Source: Streptomyces zhihengii
Lineage (GTDB): Bacteria; Actinomycetota; Actinomycetes; Streptomycetales; Streptomycetaceae
NCBI RefSeq assembly: GCF_016919245.1
Contig: NZ_JAFEJA010000001.1
Location: forward strand, 5,853,501 to 5,917,500
DNA: 64,000 bases
Direction: 5' to 3'
Part shown: positions 18,637-26,880 of the stretch, in pieces
How positions within the stretch are numbered: the stretch's first letter is position 1
Layout: the number at the start of each line of letters is the position of its first letter
Position numbers and translations under genes: made by a program
Notes under the pieces: generated by a model
What the model was told of the DNA's origin: nothing
What the model saw: the letters and a program-made list of their open reading frames with translations, nothing else
The model's database searches: none

Positions 18637-20362
18637 TCGGCAGCCGCCGGTCCTTGCCGAACCCCTTCGCCGAGATCTTGGTACCCGGCGGGTACTGGCG
18701 CCGCTTGTACTCGGCCGTGTCCACCATCCGCAGCGTCTTCGCCACCAGCTCCTCGTCGAAGCCGGCCGCCACGATGGCGTCCTTGCCCTGGTCCCGGTCG
18801 ACGTACAGCTCCAGGATCCGGTCCAGCACGTCGTAGTCGGGCAGCGAGTCGGTGTCCACCTGGCCGGGGCGCAGCTCGGCGCTCGGCGGCTTGCTGATCG
18901 ACGCCTCGGGGATCGGCGGGGTCTGGCCCCGCTCCTCGGCGGCGCGGTTGCGCCACTTCGCGAGCCGGAAGACGGTCGTCTTGTAGACGTCCTTGATCGG
19001 CCCGTACGCGCCGACCGAGTCGCCGTAGAGGGTCGAGTAGCCCACCGCCAGCTCGGACTTGTTGCCCGGCGCGAGCACGATGTGGCCCTCCTGGTTGGAG
19101 ACCGCCATCAGCATCGTGCCGCGCAGCCGCGACTGGAGGTTCTCCTCGGCCAGCCCGGTCAGCCCCAGCGAGCCCATGTACGCGTCGAACATCGGCTCGA
19201 TCGGCACGGTGCGGAAGTTGAGCCCGGTGCGGCGGGCCAGCTCGGCCGCGTCGTCCTTGGAGTGGTCCGAGCTGTACTTGGACGGCATGGAGATGCCGTA
19301 CACGTTCCGCGCGCCCAGCGCGTCGCAGGCGATGGCGGCGACGAGCGCGGAGTCGATGCCGCCGGAGAGGCCCACCAGCACCGAGCTGAAGCCGTTCTTC
19401 GCCGCGTAGGCGCGCAGCCCCACCACCAGGGCCGTGTACACCTCCTCGTCGTCGTCGAGCCGGTCGGCGTACCCGCCGGTGAGCTCCGCCCCGTAGGCCG
19501 GCAGCGGCTCCTCGGAGAGCACCACGCGGTCGATGCGCAGCCCGTCGTCCACCACACCGGTCGCCGGCTCGGCCGCCGCGGCGGGCAGGTCCAGATCGAG
19601 CACCACGCTGCCCTCGGCGAACTGCGGGGCACGCGCGATCACCTCGCCGTCGGCGCCGACCACGATCGAGTCGCCGTCGAAGACCAGCTCGTCCTGGCCG
19701 CCGATCATCGCGAGGTACGCGGTGGTGCAGCCGGCCTCCTGGGCCCGCTTGCGCACCAGTTCCAGCCGGGTGTCGTCCTTCTCCCGCTCGTACGGCGAGG
19801 CGTTGATCGACACCAGCAGCCCGGCGCCGGCGCTGCGGGCCGCCGGGACGCGCCCGCCCTCCTGCCACAGGTCCTCGCAGATCGCCAGGGCCACGTCCAC
19901 GCCGTGGACCCGGATCACCGGGAGCGTGTCGCCGGGGACGAAGTAGCGGAACTCGTCGAAGACGCCGTAGTTGGGCAGGTGGTGCTTGGCGAAGGTCAGC
20001 GCGACCTCGCCGCCGTGCAGCACCGCCGCGGCGTTGCGCGGGGCGCCGGCCGGCTGGCCGTACCGGACGCTGCCGCTCTCCGAACGGTCCAGGTAGCCGA
20101 CGATCACCGGCAGCCCGCCGAAGCCCTCGTCCGCCAGCCGCGCGGCGAGCGCCCGCAGCGCGGAACGGGAGGCCTCGACGAAGGAGGACCGCAGGGCCAG
20201 ATCCTCGACGGGGTAGCCGGTCAGCACCATCTCGGGGAACGCGACGAGATGCGCCCCCTGTTCGGCGGCGTGCCGGGTCCAGTGCACGATCGCCTCGGCG
20301 TTGCCGGCGAGGTCGCCGACGGTCGAGTCGATCTGATTCAGGGCGAGACGTAGTTGAGGCAC
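18605..20362 (-). CDS. nadE: Glutamine-dependent NAD+ synthetase
   Basis: The 585-residue two-domain enzyme makes NAD+ from deamido-NAD using glutamine nitrogen. The N-terminal nitrilase-type glutaminase has Glu in AFPEMVLTGYPVEDL, Lys in FAKHHLPNYGVFDE and Cys in AICEDLW. The C-terminal synthetase has the ATP pyrophosphatase motif GLSGGIDSAL and LAPGNKSELAVGYSTLYGD. The GTG start at 20362 (VPQLRLALNQIDSTVGDL) begins directly at the first nitrilase strand. Confidence 0.95.
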   Translation of the reverse strand: MPQLRLALNQIDSTVGDLAGNAEAIVHWTRHAAEQGAHLVAFPEMVLTGYPVEDLALRSSFVEASRSALRALAARLADEGFGGLPVIVGYLDRSESGSVRYGQPAGAPRNAAAVLHGGEVALTFAKHHLPNYGVFDEFRYFVPGDTLPVIRVHGVDVALAICEDLWQEGGRVPAARSAGAGLLVSINASPYEREKDDTRLELVRKRAQEAGCTTAYLAMIGGQDELVFDGDSIVVGADGEVIARAPQFAEGSVVLDLDLPAAAAEPATGVVDDGLRIDRVVLSEEPLPAYGAELTGGYADRLDDDEEVYTALVVGLRAYAAKNGFSSVLVGLSGGIDSALVAAIACDALGARNVYGISMPSKYSSDHSKDDAAELARRTGLNFRTVPIEPMFDAYMGSLGLTGLAEENLQSRLRGTMLMAVSNQEGHIVLAPGNKSELAVGYSTLYGDSVGAYGPIKDVYKTTVFRLAKWRNRAAEERGQTPPIPEASISKPPSAELRPGQVDTDSLPDYDVLDRILELYVDRDQGKDAIVAAGFDEELVAKTLRMVDTAEYKRRQYPPGTKISAKGFGKDRRLPITNRWRETTG

Positions 20363-20860
20363 GCCGCCCAGTGTAATCGTCTGACTGACGCGATGTCCCG
20401 CGCGGGGGGTGTGCGCGCGGGGCGCGCGGGGCTGGACGGGCCTGTGGGGCGCTCGCCCGGGTCCGGGGGGCGCGGTCCGGGGCGGGCGGCCTTCGGCGCG
20501 CGAGGTCCGGTACCGGGTCCCGGAGTGCGGGGGTCCGGTCCCGGGGCGGGTGCGGGGGCGCCGGAGGTCCGGTCCTGGTCGCGGTCGCGGTCGTGGGGCG
20601 GGTGCCGGGGCGCCGAGGGTCCGGACCTGGTTCCGGTGGCGGTTCCGGTCCCCGGGGCGGGCGCTGGGGGCGTCAGGGGCCCGTTCCTGGGGCGGGCGGC
20701 GGGGCGCCGGGAGTCCGTCCCGTGCCCGGGGCGCCGGGAGTCCGTCCCGTGCCGGCCCGGCGCGGGCTGCGGCACGGGGCGGGCGGACTCCCGCGGTGGT
20801 GCGTGCGTGCGGGCGGGGCCCCGGGGCCCTGCCCGCATGGGGCGCCACCGGCGCCGGCGG
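20363..20860. repeat. Non-coding GC-rich spacer with a 27-bp tandem duplication
   Basis: This 498-bp region between nadE and the CBS gene has no credible gene. A 27-bp unit beginning GGGGCGCCGGGAGTCC is duplicated head-to-tail (20701-20727, 20728-20753). Upstream, GGTCCGG-type words recur irregularly. The nadE promoter should be in its first 100 bases. Confidence 0.6.
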
Positions 20861-21289
20861 TCAGCGGGGGCCGCTGTGCGCGTAGACCTGCTCCGTCCAC
20901 CGGGCGATCTGCGGCGCGTTCAGGTGCTGGGCCAGGTCCGCCTCGCTGATCATCCCGACCAGGCGCTTCTCCTCGATGACCGGCAGCCGCCGGATCTGGT
21001 GCTCCTGCATCTCGTGGAGCACGGCGTCGACGTCCGCTCCGGCGTCGACCCAGCGCGGCGTCCCCTGGGCCATCTCACCCGCGGTCACCCGCGCCGGGTC
21101 GTGGCCCATGGCCACGCAGCCGACCACGATGTCCCGGTCCGTGAGAATGCCGCAGAGCCGCTCGTTCTCGTCGGCGATGGGCAGGGCGCCGACGTCCAGC
21201 CGGCGCATCAGCTGCGCCGCCCGGTCGAGGGTCTCGTGGGCGGGGATCCACTGGGCCCCCGGGTGCATGATGTCCTTGGCCGTCGTCAT
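20861..21289 (-). CDS. Tandem CBS-domain protein
   Basis: The 142-residue protein consists almost entirely of two CBS motifs. The first spans about residues 7-65 (IMHPGAQWIPAHETLDRAAQLM...GILTDRDIVV) and the second about 75-130 (RWVDAGADVDAVLHEMQEHQIRRLPVI...GMISEADLA). Such stand-alone Bateman modules bind adenine nucleotides and act as energy sensors; similar proteins are stress- or dormancy-linked in actinobacteria. It is monocistronic. The partner is unknown. Confidence 0.92.
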   Translation of the reverse strand: MTTAKDIMHPGAQWIPAHETLDRAAQLMRRLDVGALPIADENERLCGILTDRDIVVGCVAMGHDPARVTAGEMAQGTPRWVDAGADVDAVLHEMQEHQIRRLPVIEEKRLVGMISEADLAQHLNAPQIARWTEQVYAHSGPR

Positions 21290-21607
21290 GAGGTGTGCCT
21301 CCTGGATGCCGTAGGCCCCGAGCCATGCCATTGTCGATGGGCCGTTCGGCGTACGCGACCGGGGACGACGGGACCGGCGACACGGCCCCGCGCCCTGGCC
21401 CCGGTCCGGCGCCCGGGCCCCGCGCCCTGGCCCCGGTCCCGCGCCCGGAACTCCGCGCGCCGGTCCCCGGCTCGGGCCCCGCGCCCGGGACCCCGCCCCC
21501 GAAACGGCCACGCGGTCCCCGCGCCCCGCCCCTGCCACCCGCCCCCCGCAAGCCGACGGCCCGCCCCGCGGGTGCGGGGCGGGCCGTCGTGCCGGCCGGG
21601 GCCGGGG
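21290..21607. repeat. Non-coding spacer with 32-bp direct repeat and strong terminator
   Basis: No gene is visible. A unit of about 32 bp (GGCCCCGCGCCCTGGCCCCG...) is duplicated starting at 21384 and 21416. The right end holds the terminator of the DUF305 operon. Confidence 0.6.
21554..21589 (-). terminator. Terminator of the DUF3105-DUF305 operon
   Basis: Perfect 16-bp arms (21554-21569 / 21574-21589) with a GGGT loop lie 19 bases after the DUF305 stop codon. Confidence 0.88.
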
Positions 21608-22276
21608 TCAGACCAGCGGCTGCGCGCCGCGCTTCTTCAGCAGGCCGACCATCAGCTCCACCTCCGAGCGCTGGGCGTCCACCATGCCCTGGGCGAGCGA
21701 CCGCTCGGTGCCGACCTCGCAGAGCCGCACACAGCCCTCGGCCATCGCCACACCGCCGTTGTGGTGGGTGATCATCAGCTGGAGGTAGTAGATCTCGGCC
21801 TCCTTGCCGTCCAGCCCCGCCAGCTTCGCCATCTCGGCCTTGGTCGCCATCCCCGGCATCAGCGGGGCGTCCTCGGCGTCGTCGGCGGCCCCGCCGTGGC
21901 CGGCGTGACCGGACGTGCCGCCGTCCCCGTGCATCCAGGCCATCGGCTCGCTGCCGGCCTCGACCTTGGGCAGGCCCCACAGGTCGAGCCAGCCCAGCAT
22001 CATGCCGCGCTGGTTCGCCTGGGTGTTGGCGATGTCGTAGGCCAGCCTGCGGACCTCCTCGTCGTCGGTCCGGTCGCGGACGACGAACGACATCTCGACG
22101 GCCTGCTGGTGGTGGACCGACATGTCCCGCGCGAAGCCCGCGTCCGCGGAGGCGGACGACGGGGTGCTCGCGGCCGGCGTGCCGCCGCCCGCGGAGGCCA
22201 CCGTGGCGGCGCCCGCGAACAGCAGCGCGAGCACGACGGCCGTGACCGCGGCCCAGTGCGTGCGGGTCATGCCCAT
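21608..22276 (-). CDS. DUF305-family secreted/membrane-anchored protein
   Basis: The 222-residue protein has one N-terminal helix (residues 8-29) and then a DUF305 ferritin-like domain. Its two conserved histidine motifs are MSVHHQQAVEMS and LMITHHNGGVAMAE, plus a central MHGDGGTSGHAGH segment. Some DUF305 members bind copper or help metal tolerance. The start at 22276 gives MGMTRTHW; the ATG overlaps the TGA of the DUF3105 gene (TGATG), so translation is coupled. The protein should act outside the membrane. Confidence 0.9.
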   Translation of the reverse strand: MGMTRTHWAAVTAVVLALLFAGAATVASAGGGTPAASTPSSASADAGFARDMSVHHQQAVEMSFVVRDRTDDEEVRRLAYDIANTQANQRGMMLGWLDLWGLPKVEAGSEPMAWMHGDGGTSGHAGHGGAADDAEDAPLMPGMATKAEMAKLAGLDGKEAEIYYLQLMITHHNGGVAMAEGCVRLCEVGTERSLAQGMVDAQRSEVELMVGLLKKRGAQPLV

Positions 22277-22923
22277 CACTTGCCGCTCAGTCCGCCGGTG
22301 CAGGCGGCGCCGGGCTCCGGCGTCTGCGGGCCCTGCACGTACTTGGTGAAGAACTGGTTCACCCGCGGGTCGTCGGCGGAATCGACGGCCACCTGCTTGC
22401 CCCAGGCGCTGAGCATGATCGCGCCCTTCTGGTCCTTGTACGGGCTCATCAGGGTGAACGGGGTCTCCTTGACCTTCTCCCCGAGCTTCTTCACATCGGC
22501 CTCGGCGGCCTTGTCGGAGTAGGTCACCCAGACCGCGCCGTGCTCCAGGGAGTGGACCGCGTTCACGTCCGGTATCGCCTCGGTGTAGACGTCGCCGTCG
22601 CAGTTCATCCACACCTGGTTGTGGTCGCCGCCGACCGGGGGCTTCATCTCGTAGGTCACCGCGGTGTCCACGTGGTTGCGGCCCAGCTTCTTCGCGTCCC
22701 AGCTCTGCTCGCCGGTGACGGGCGCCTTCGCCGCGGCGGCCTCCTTGTCCTGCTCGTCCGACTTCTTGTTCAGGACGAACGCGCCGAAGCCGACGAGGGC
22801 GGCGACGACGACGGTGCTGACGCTGATGGTGATGATGCGGTTGCGGCGCTCACGGGCCTGCTCGGCCTTGCGCATCTGCTCTACGCGGGCCCGGCGCTCG
22901 TTGGTCGTGTTGCGGGAAGCCAT
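22276..22923 (-). CDS. DUF3105 membrane-anchored protein
   Basis: The 215-residue protein has a charged cytoplasmic N-terminus (MASRNTTNERRARVEQMRKAE), one helix at about residues 31-51 and an outer DUF3105 domain. Typical elements are HVDTAVTYEMKPPVGGDHNQVW, DVNAVHSLEHGAVWVTY and LMSPYKDQKGAIMLSAWGKQ. The family is conserved in actinobacteria and nearly always adjacent to DUF305; the role is unknown. Several conserved His residues suggest a metal or redox role (inference). Confidence 0.9.
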   Translation of the reverse strand: MASRNTTNERRARVEQMRKAEQARERRNRIITISVSTVVVAALVGFGAFVLNKKSDEQDKEAAAAKAPVTGEQSWDAKKLGRNHVDTAVTYEMKPPVGGDHNQVWMNCDGDVYTEAIPDVNAVHSLEHGAVWVTYSDKAAEADVKKLGEKVKETPFTLMSPYKDQKGAIMLSAWGKQVAVDSADDPRVNQFFTKYVQGPQTPEPGAACTGGLSGK

Positions 22924-22999
22924 GGTGGGGTCGTCCTTCGTGAGGATGGGGGATCTGCGGTGTGCGTCTGTACGTGTGCCGGGTGGCGTGCGGGCCGTG

Positions 23000-23398
23000 T
23001 CACGTCCGCAGCACTTGAAGGACGTGCAGATCGGGCGCGCGGGGCTGCGCCGCGGAGTGCCGGTGGCCGCCGGGGGGCGCGGGCGGCACGGTGTACGGCG
23101 GCTCGGCGGCGGCCTGGAGCGGGGTGTCGAGCGGTGGCGCGGTGAGCACGGCCGGGCTCAGCACGGGCATCAGCCCGCAGCCGCCCCGGTCGTACGGGCA
23201 GCCGAAGGTGGGCGTCCGGTCGTGCCCGGGGGCGGCGGAGAAGACGCCGCGGCCCTCGCCGGCCGGGTGGTGCGCGGGCGCGGGGCCGGTCCCGGTGCCG
23301 AGACAGAGGAAGAGCGCGCCGACGAGCGTCGCCACGGCACTCACCAGAGCCGTGGGACGCACACGGTGCGCGACGCGGACCCCCCGCGAACCCCTCAT
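23000..23398 (-). CDS. Small secreted or membrane protein of unknown function
   Basis: The 132-residue product starts MRGSRGVRVAHRVRPTALVSAVATLVGALFLC: a basic N-region and one hydrophobic helix (about residues 15-36), then a proline-rich tail with FGCPYDRGGCG and scattered His residues (AHHP, GGHRHS). It ends APDLHVLQVLRT, an ending I associate with small unannotated Streptomyces exported proteins. It lies 76 bases before the DUF3105 start on the same strand and may be cotranscribed with it. Confidence 0.6.
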   Translation of the reverse strand: MRGSRGVRVAHRVRPTALVSAVATLVGALFLCLGTGTGPAPAHHPAGEGRGVFSAAPGHDRTPTFGCPYDRGGCGLMPVLSPAVLTAPPLDTPLQAAAEPPYTVPPAPPGGHRHSAAQPRAPDLHVLQVLRT

Positions 23399-23520
23399 GG
23401 CCCGAGATCGTAGTGGGCGAGGGGAAGGGCCGGGAGGGCTGGTCCGTACCGGGCGCCGATCCCTCGGCGCCGAGAGCGGGACAAGCGGGTACGAAGCGCC
23501 CAAGTGTGCCACCGGTGAGG

Positions 23521-23560
23521 GGCGGGGCCCCTCGCCCGGGCACGGCGGAGGGGCCCCGCC
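23521..23560 (-). terminator. Terminator after MMPL gene
   Basis: Perfect 13-bp arms (23521-23533 / 23548-23560) with a 14-base loop lie about 50 bases past the MMPL stop on its strand. Confidence 0.75.
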
Positions 23561-23608
23561 GCGTCACACGGCGGAGCCCCTTCCCCTTCGGCCTTCGCGC
23601 CGCCGGGA

Positions 23609-25798
23609 TCAGACCCGCTGCGACTCCCGCCCGCGGTCCGCGGCGGGCTCCCCGGTCCCGGTCCCGGTCGCGGTCCCGGTCGGGGGCGGGTCGCCGGCCG
23701 CCGTCGCGGCAGCATCCGCCGTCGCGGCACCGTCGGCCGCTCCGGCACGGGCCGTGAACAGCCGTCCCGGCCACCAGAACCACCGGCCGAGGTCCAGCGC
23801 GAGCGCCGGCACCAGCACGGTGCGGACGAGGAAGGTGTCCAGCAGCACCCCGATGCCCACCAGCACGCCGAGCTGGGCCATCGTCACCAGCGGCAGCACC
23901 GCGAACACGGCGAACGTCGCCGCCAGCACCACACCGGCGCTGGTGATCACGCCGCCCGTGGTGGTCAGGCCCTCCAGCACGCCCCGCCCGAGACCGAGGC
24001 GCTGCGCCTCCTCCCGGACCCGGTGCATCAGGAAGATGTTGTAGTCGATGCCGAGGGCCACCAGGAACACGAAGCCCATCAGCGGGATCGACCAGTCCAC
24101 CCCCGCGAAGCCGAGGACGTGCTCGAAGAGCAGGTTGGACGCGCCGAGGGCCGCGAAGTACGAGATCACCACGGTGGCCAGCAGCAGGACCGGCGCGACG
24201 AGGGACCGCAGCAGCCCCACCAGCACCAGCAGCACGACCACCAGCACGGCCGGGATGACGGTGCGCAGGTCCCGGTCGGCGGCCCGCTGGGTGTCCAGCG
24301 CCTGCGCCGTGGTGCCGCCGACCAGGGCGTCCGCCCCCTCGACGGCGTGGGCCGCGGTGCGCAGCGCGTCCACGGTCTGCTTGGCGGCGTCCGAGTCCGG
24401 TGCGTCGGCGAGCACGACCCGGAGCGTGGCGAGCCGTCCGTCCGCGGTGCGCTCGCCGGCGTCGACGCGCGCCACCCCCTCGACGTCCGCGAGGGCGGCC
24501 CCGACCGCCCCGGCCCGGGCCGCGTTCGTCACTACGGTGGCGGGGTCGGACGCGCCGGACGGGTAGTGCGCCGAGAGGCGCTCCTGAACGACGACCGACT
24601 CGGGCTCGTCCTGGAACATCTCGGCCTGGGTGAGGCCCAGCGAGATCCCGGTCGCGCTCAGCGCCAGCACACCGGTCACCGCGACGGACATCAGCCACGA
24701 CCAGCGCGGACGGCGGGCCACCGCGCCGCCGATGCGCGCCAAGACGGTGACCTGCTTCCGGACGGGCGTGCCGAGCCGCGGGACGAAGGGCCAGAACACC
24801 CAGCGCCCGGCGATCACCAGCAGGGCGGGCAGCACGGTGACCATGGCCAGGAAGCCGCAGACCACGCCGATCGCGCCGACGAGCCCGAGGGAACGCGAGG
24901 AGTTGATGTCGGCGAGCGACAGGCAGGCCAGGCCGACCGCGATCGTGCCGGCGGAGGCGAGCACGGCCGGGCCCGAGCGGCGCAGCGCCAGCCGCATCGC
25001 CGTGTGCCGGTCCTCGTGGCGGTGCAGCTCCTCGCGGTAGCGGGCGATCAGCAGCAGGGCGTAGTCCGTGCCGACACCGAAGACGAGGACCATCAGGATG
25101 CCCGCGCTCTGCGGGTCGACCGGCAGCCCGGCGTGCTTCGCCAGCAGATAGGTGCACACCTGGGTGAGGACGGCGGCGAAGCCGACGGCCAGCAGCGGGA
25201 AGAGCCACAGCACGGGGCTGCGGTAGGTGATGAGCAGCAGCACGGCGACCACCAGCGCGGTGGCGAGCATCAGGGTCGAGTCCAGCGAGCCGAAGACGGC
25301 GACCTGGTCCATCAGGGAGCCGGCCGGGCCGCCGACCGCGACGTCGAGACCGGGCGGGGCGTTGGCGGCGGCGATGTCGCGGATCTTCTCGACCCGGTTG
25401 CCGAGGTCGTCGCCGAGCGGCACGACCACCATCAGCGCCTTGCCGTCGTCGGAGGGCAGCGCCGGGGACATCCGCTGCCCCGGGGCGACGTGCTCGGCGA
25501 AGGCGCGCCGGTCCGCCTCGGCCTTGGCGCGGGCGTCCGCCCCGAGGGCGCCGTCCGTGCTGTAGACGGCGACGACGGGCATGATCTCGTCGGTGCGGAA
25601 CCGCTCCAGCTCGGTGTTGACCCGGGCCGACTCGGCCCCGCGCGGCAGGAAGGCGTTGGGCCCGGTGTCCTCGACCTCGCCGAGCTTGCCGGCGAGCGGG
25701 CCGAGGGCGACGGCCAGGATCACCCAGCCGACCAGGACCAGCCACTTCGTACGCCGTCCGCCCGGCGCTGATGCCAGGCGCTTGATCAGCGCTTTCAT
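23609..25798 (-). CDS. MMPL-family (RND) transporter
   Basis: The 729-residue exporter has the classic two-block layout: one helix, a large outer domain (about residues 35-185), then helices 2-6, a second outer domain, helices 7-12. The MMPL signature GVGTDYALLLIARYREEL (residues about 236-253) has the proton-relay Asp-Tyr pair, and its repeat equivalent is LGIDYNIFLMHRVREE. The C-terminal tail is a low-complexity Ala/Thr/Gly run. The ATG at 25798 follows AGGAG at 10 bases. Streptomyces MMPL proteins export lipids or antibiotics; the substrate here is unknown. Confidence 0.92.
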   Translation of the reverse strand: MKALIKRLASAPGGRRTKWLVLVGWVILAVALGPLAGKLGEVEDTGPNAFLPRGAESARVNTELERFRTDEIMPVVAVYSTDGALGADARAKAEADRRAFAEHVAPGQRMSPALPSDDGKALMVVVPLGDDLGNRVEKIRDIAAANAPPGLDVAVGGPAGSLMDQVAVFGSLDSTLMLATALVVAVLLLITYRSPVLWLFPLLAVGFAAVLTQVCTYLLAKHAGLPVDPQSAGILMVLVFGVGTDYALLLIARYREELHRHEDRHTAMRLALRRSGPAVLASAGTIAVGLACLSLADINSSRSLGLVGAIGVVCGFLAMVTVLPALLVIAGRWVFWPFVPRLGTPVRKQVTVLARIGGAVARRPRWSWLMSVAVTGVLALSATGISLGLTQAEMFQDEPESVVVQERLSAHYPSGASDPATVVTNAARAGAVGAALADVEGVARVDAGERTADGRLATLRVVLADAPDSDAAKQTVDALRTAAHAVEGADALVGGTTAQALDTQRAADRDLRTVIPAVLVVVLLVLVGLLRSLVAPVLLLATVVISYFAALGASNLLFEHVLGFAGVDWSIPLMGFVFLVALGIDYNIFLMHRVREEAQRLGLGRGVLEGLTTTGGVITSAGVVLAATFAVFAVLPLVTMAQLGVLVGIGVLLDTFLVRTVLVPALALDLGRWFWWPGRLFTARAGAADGAATADAAATAAGDPPPTGTATGTGTGEPAADRGRESQRV

Positions 25799-25907
25799 GA
25801 GTAGTCTCCTGTGTGTGGAGTGAGTGGCACACCGCTGCGCGCCGTGGCGCGACGGGTTTGCAGACCTGCCGCGGGGCGGGCGATGTGCCTGGGACGTGAT
25901 CTCCATG

Positions 25908-25941
25908 GGTACGGCCGGGAGTTGCAGCTCCTGGCCGTACC
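25908..25941. terminator. 14-bp hairpin between MMPL gene and upstream regulator operon
   Basis: GGTACGGCCGGGAG (25908-25921) pairs with CTCCTGGCCGTACC (25928-25941) with one G-T pair and a six-base loop. It is 47 bases beyond the small coiled-coil gene stop and 110 bases before the MMPL start, so it can end the first transcript. It could also be an operator for MMPL. Confidence 0.55.
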
Positions 25942-25988
25942 GCGTGAGGGGGCGCCGCACCGTTGGAGGGGGCGCCCTGGCGGGCGCG

Positions 25989-26243
25989 TCACTCGATCTC
26001 GCGCATCATCCGTTCCATCGAGGTGAGCGAGGACCTGGTCTGGGTCAGCTCGTCCAGGGTGCGCCGGTGCAGTTCGGTGCTGTCCTCCAGCAACTGCGCG
26101 TACTTCTCGGCGAGTTTGCGGTACTCGGTGTCGCGCGTCGCCAGCGCGCGGGCCCGCCAGGTCGCTGCGACCTGCCAGACGATGACGATGCACAACAGGA
26201 AGGCCCCGGCGGCCCCGACCGCTCCGACCACGTCGCCGCTCAT
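25989..26243 (-). CDS. Small membrane protein with C-terminal coiled coil
   Basis: The 84-residue protein has one N-terminal helix (about residues 5-27, VGAVGAAGAFLLCIVIVWQVA). A charged heptad-like helix follows (RDTEYRKLAEKYAQLLEDSTELHRRTLDELTQTRSSL). Its ATG overlaps the stop of the regulator gene (ATGA, 26240-26243), so it is translationally coupled and probably works with it, for example by tethering or sensing at the membrane (inference). Confidence 0.8.
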   Translation of the reverse strand: MSGDVVGAVGAAGAFLLCIVIVWQVAATWRARALATRDTEYRKLAEKYAQLLEDSTELHRRTLDELTQTRSSLTSMERMMREIE

Positions 26244-26647
26244 TCCGCCTTCTCCTTCATCGCGTCCTTGTCCTTGTCCTTCTCGTCGCCCTTGTCGCCG
26301 GCCGGGCCCCTGGCCTCGTCCGTGAGCGTGTGCGCCGCCCGCGCGACGACCTCCGGGGTCAGCGCGTAGCAGAACGGCGTGAGCTCGAAGTACTTCATCG
26401 CCTTGCCGCCGTCGGAGAGCTCCAGCTCGCCGCGGACCAGCCCGGCCGCCTCCAGCCGCTGCAGGTGCATGTGCAGCAGGGGGCGCCCGATGGCCAGCTC
26501 CCGGGCGAGCCGGCTCACGTAGTCGCGGCCGTCGAGCAGGGCCGCGACGATCCGCATCCGGTGCGGATTGCCCAGGGCGGTGAGGATCTTCAGCAGCGCG
26601 TCGCCCGTGAGCTCCGGGCCCGCTTCCGGGTCCGGGTTCTCGCTCAT
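26240..26647 (-). CDS. Winged-helix (ArsR-like) transcriptional regulator
   Basis: The 135-residue protein has a helix-turn-helix at about residues 17-90: LLKILTALGNPHRMRIVAALLDGRDYVSRLARELAIGRPLLHMHLQRLEAAGLVRGELE. This is the ArsR/HTH_20 pattern of metal- or signal-responsive repressors, but no metal-binding ELCVCDL motif is present. The C-terminus is a Lys/Asp/Glu tail. Two near-identical GTGTCA-N8-TGACAC sites lie directly upstream and suggest autoregulation. Targets may include the small coupled protein and MMPL. Confidence 0.85.
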   Translation of the reverse strand: MSENPDPEAGPELTGDALLKILTALGNPHRMRIVAALLDGRDYVSRLARELAIGRPLLHMHLQRLEAAGLVRGELELSDGGKAMKYFELTPFCYALTPEVVARAAHTLTDEARGPAGDKGDEKDKDKDAMKEKAE

Positions 26648-26665
26648 CGCGCCCCCTTCTCTCGG

Positions 26666-26720
26666 GTGTGTCAGTTCAGGCTGACACACCCCGGGAGGAC
26701 GTGTCAAAGAAACCTGACAC
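26666..26720. promoter_or_regulatory. Pair of GTGTCA-N8-TGACAC operators
   Basis: Site 1 (core 26668-26687, extended perfect 9-bp arms 26666-26674 / 26681-26689) and site 2 (26701-26720) have the same half-sites and spacing. Their centres are 33 bp apart, three helical turns, so dimers would bind on one face. They begin 19 bases upstream of the regulator ATG. An exact extra half-site CTGACACAC occurs at 26769-26777, closer to glnA2. Confidence 0.75.
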
Positions 26721-26880
26721 ATGTCCGGGTCGAGTGAGGGACCCCTCAGGGTCGTCCCCGGGTGTGCCCTGACACACAATGGGCTGAGCCGCGGTGCGCG
26801 CAACGCGCCTGAAACCCGGGAATGGCATCCTCGGGGCGGCAGCACGCGGCGGGACCGGCAACGATGGGTGGAATTCTCGA

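Noticed and set aside
20354..22522. Long plus-strand frame across the CBS and DUF305 genes
   Set aside because: Covers non-coding repeats and opposes two genes with clear domains; no recognisable protein features.
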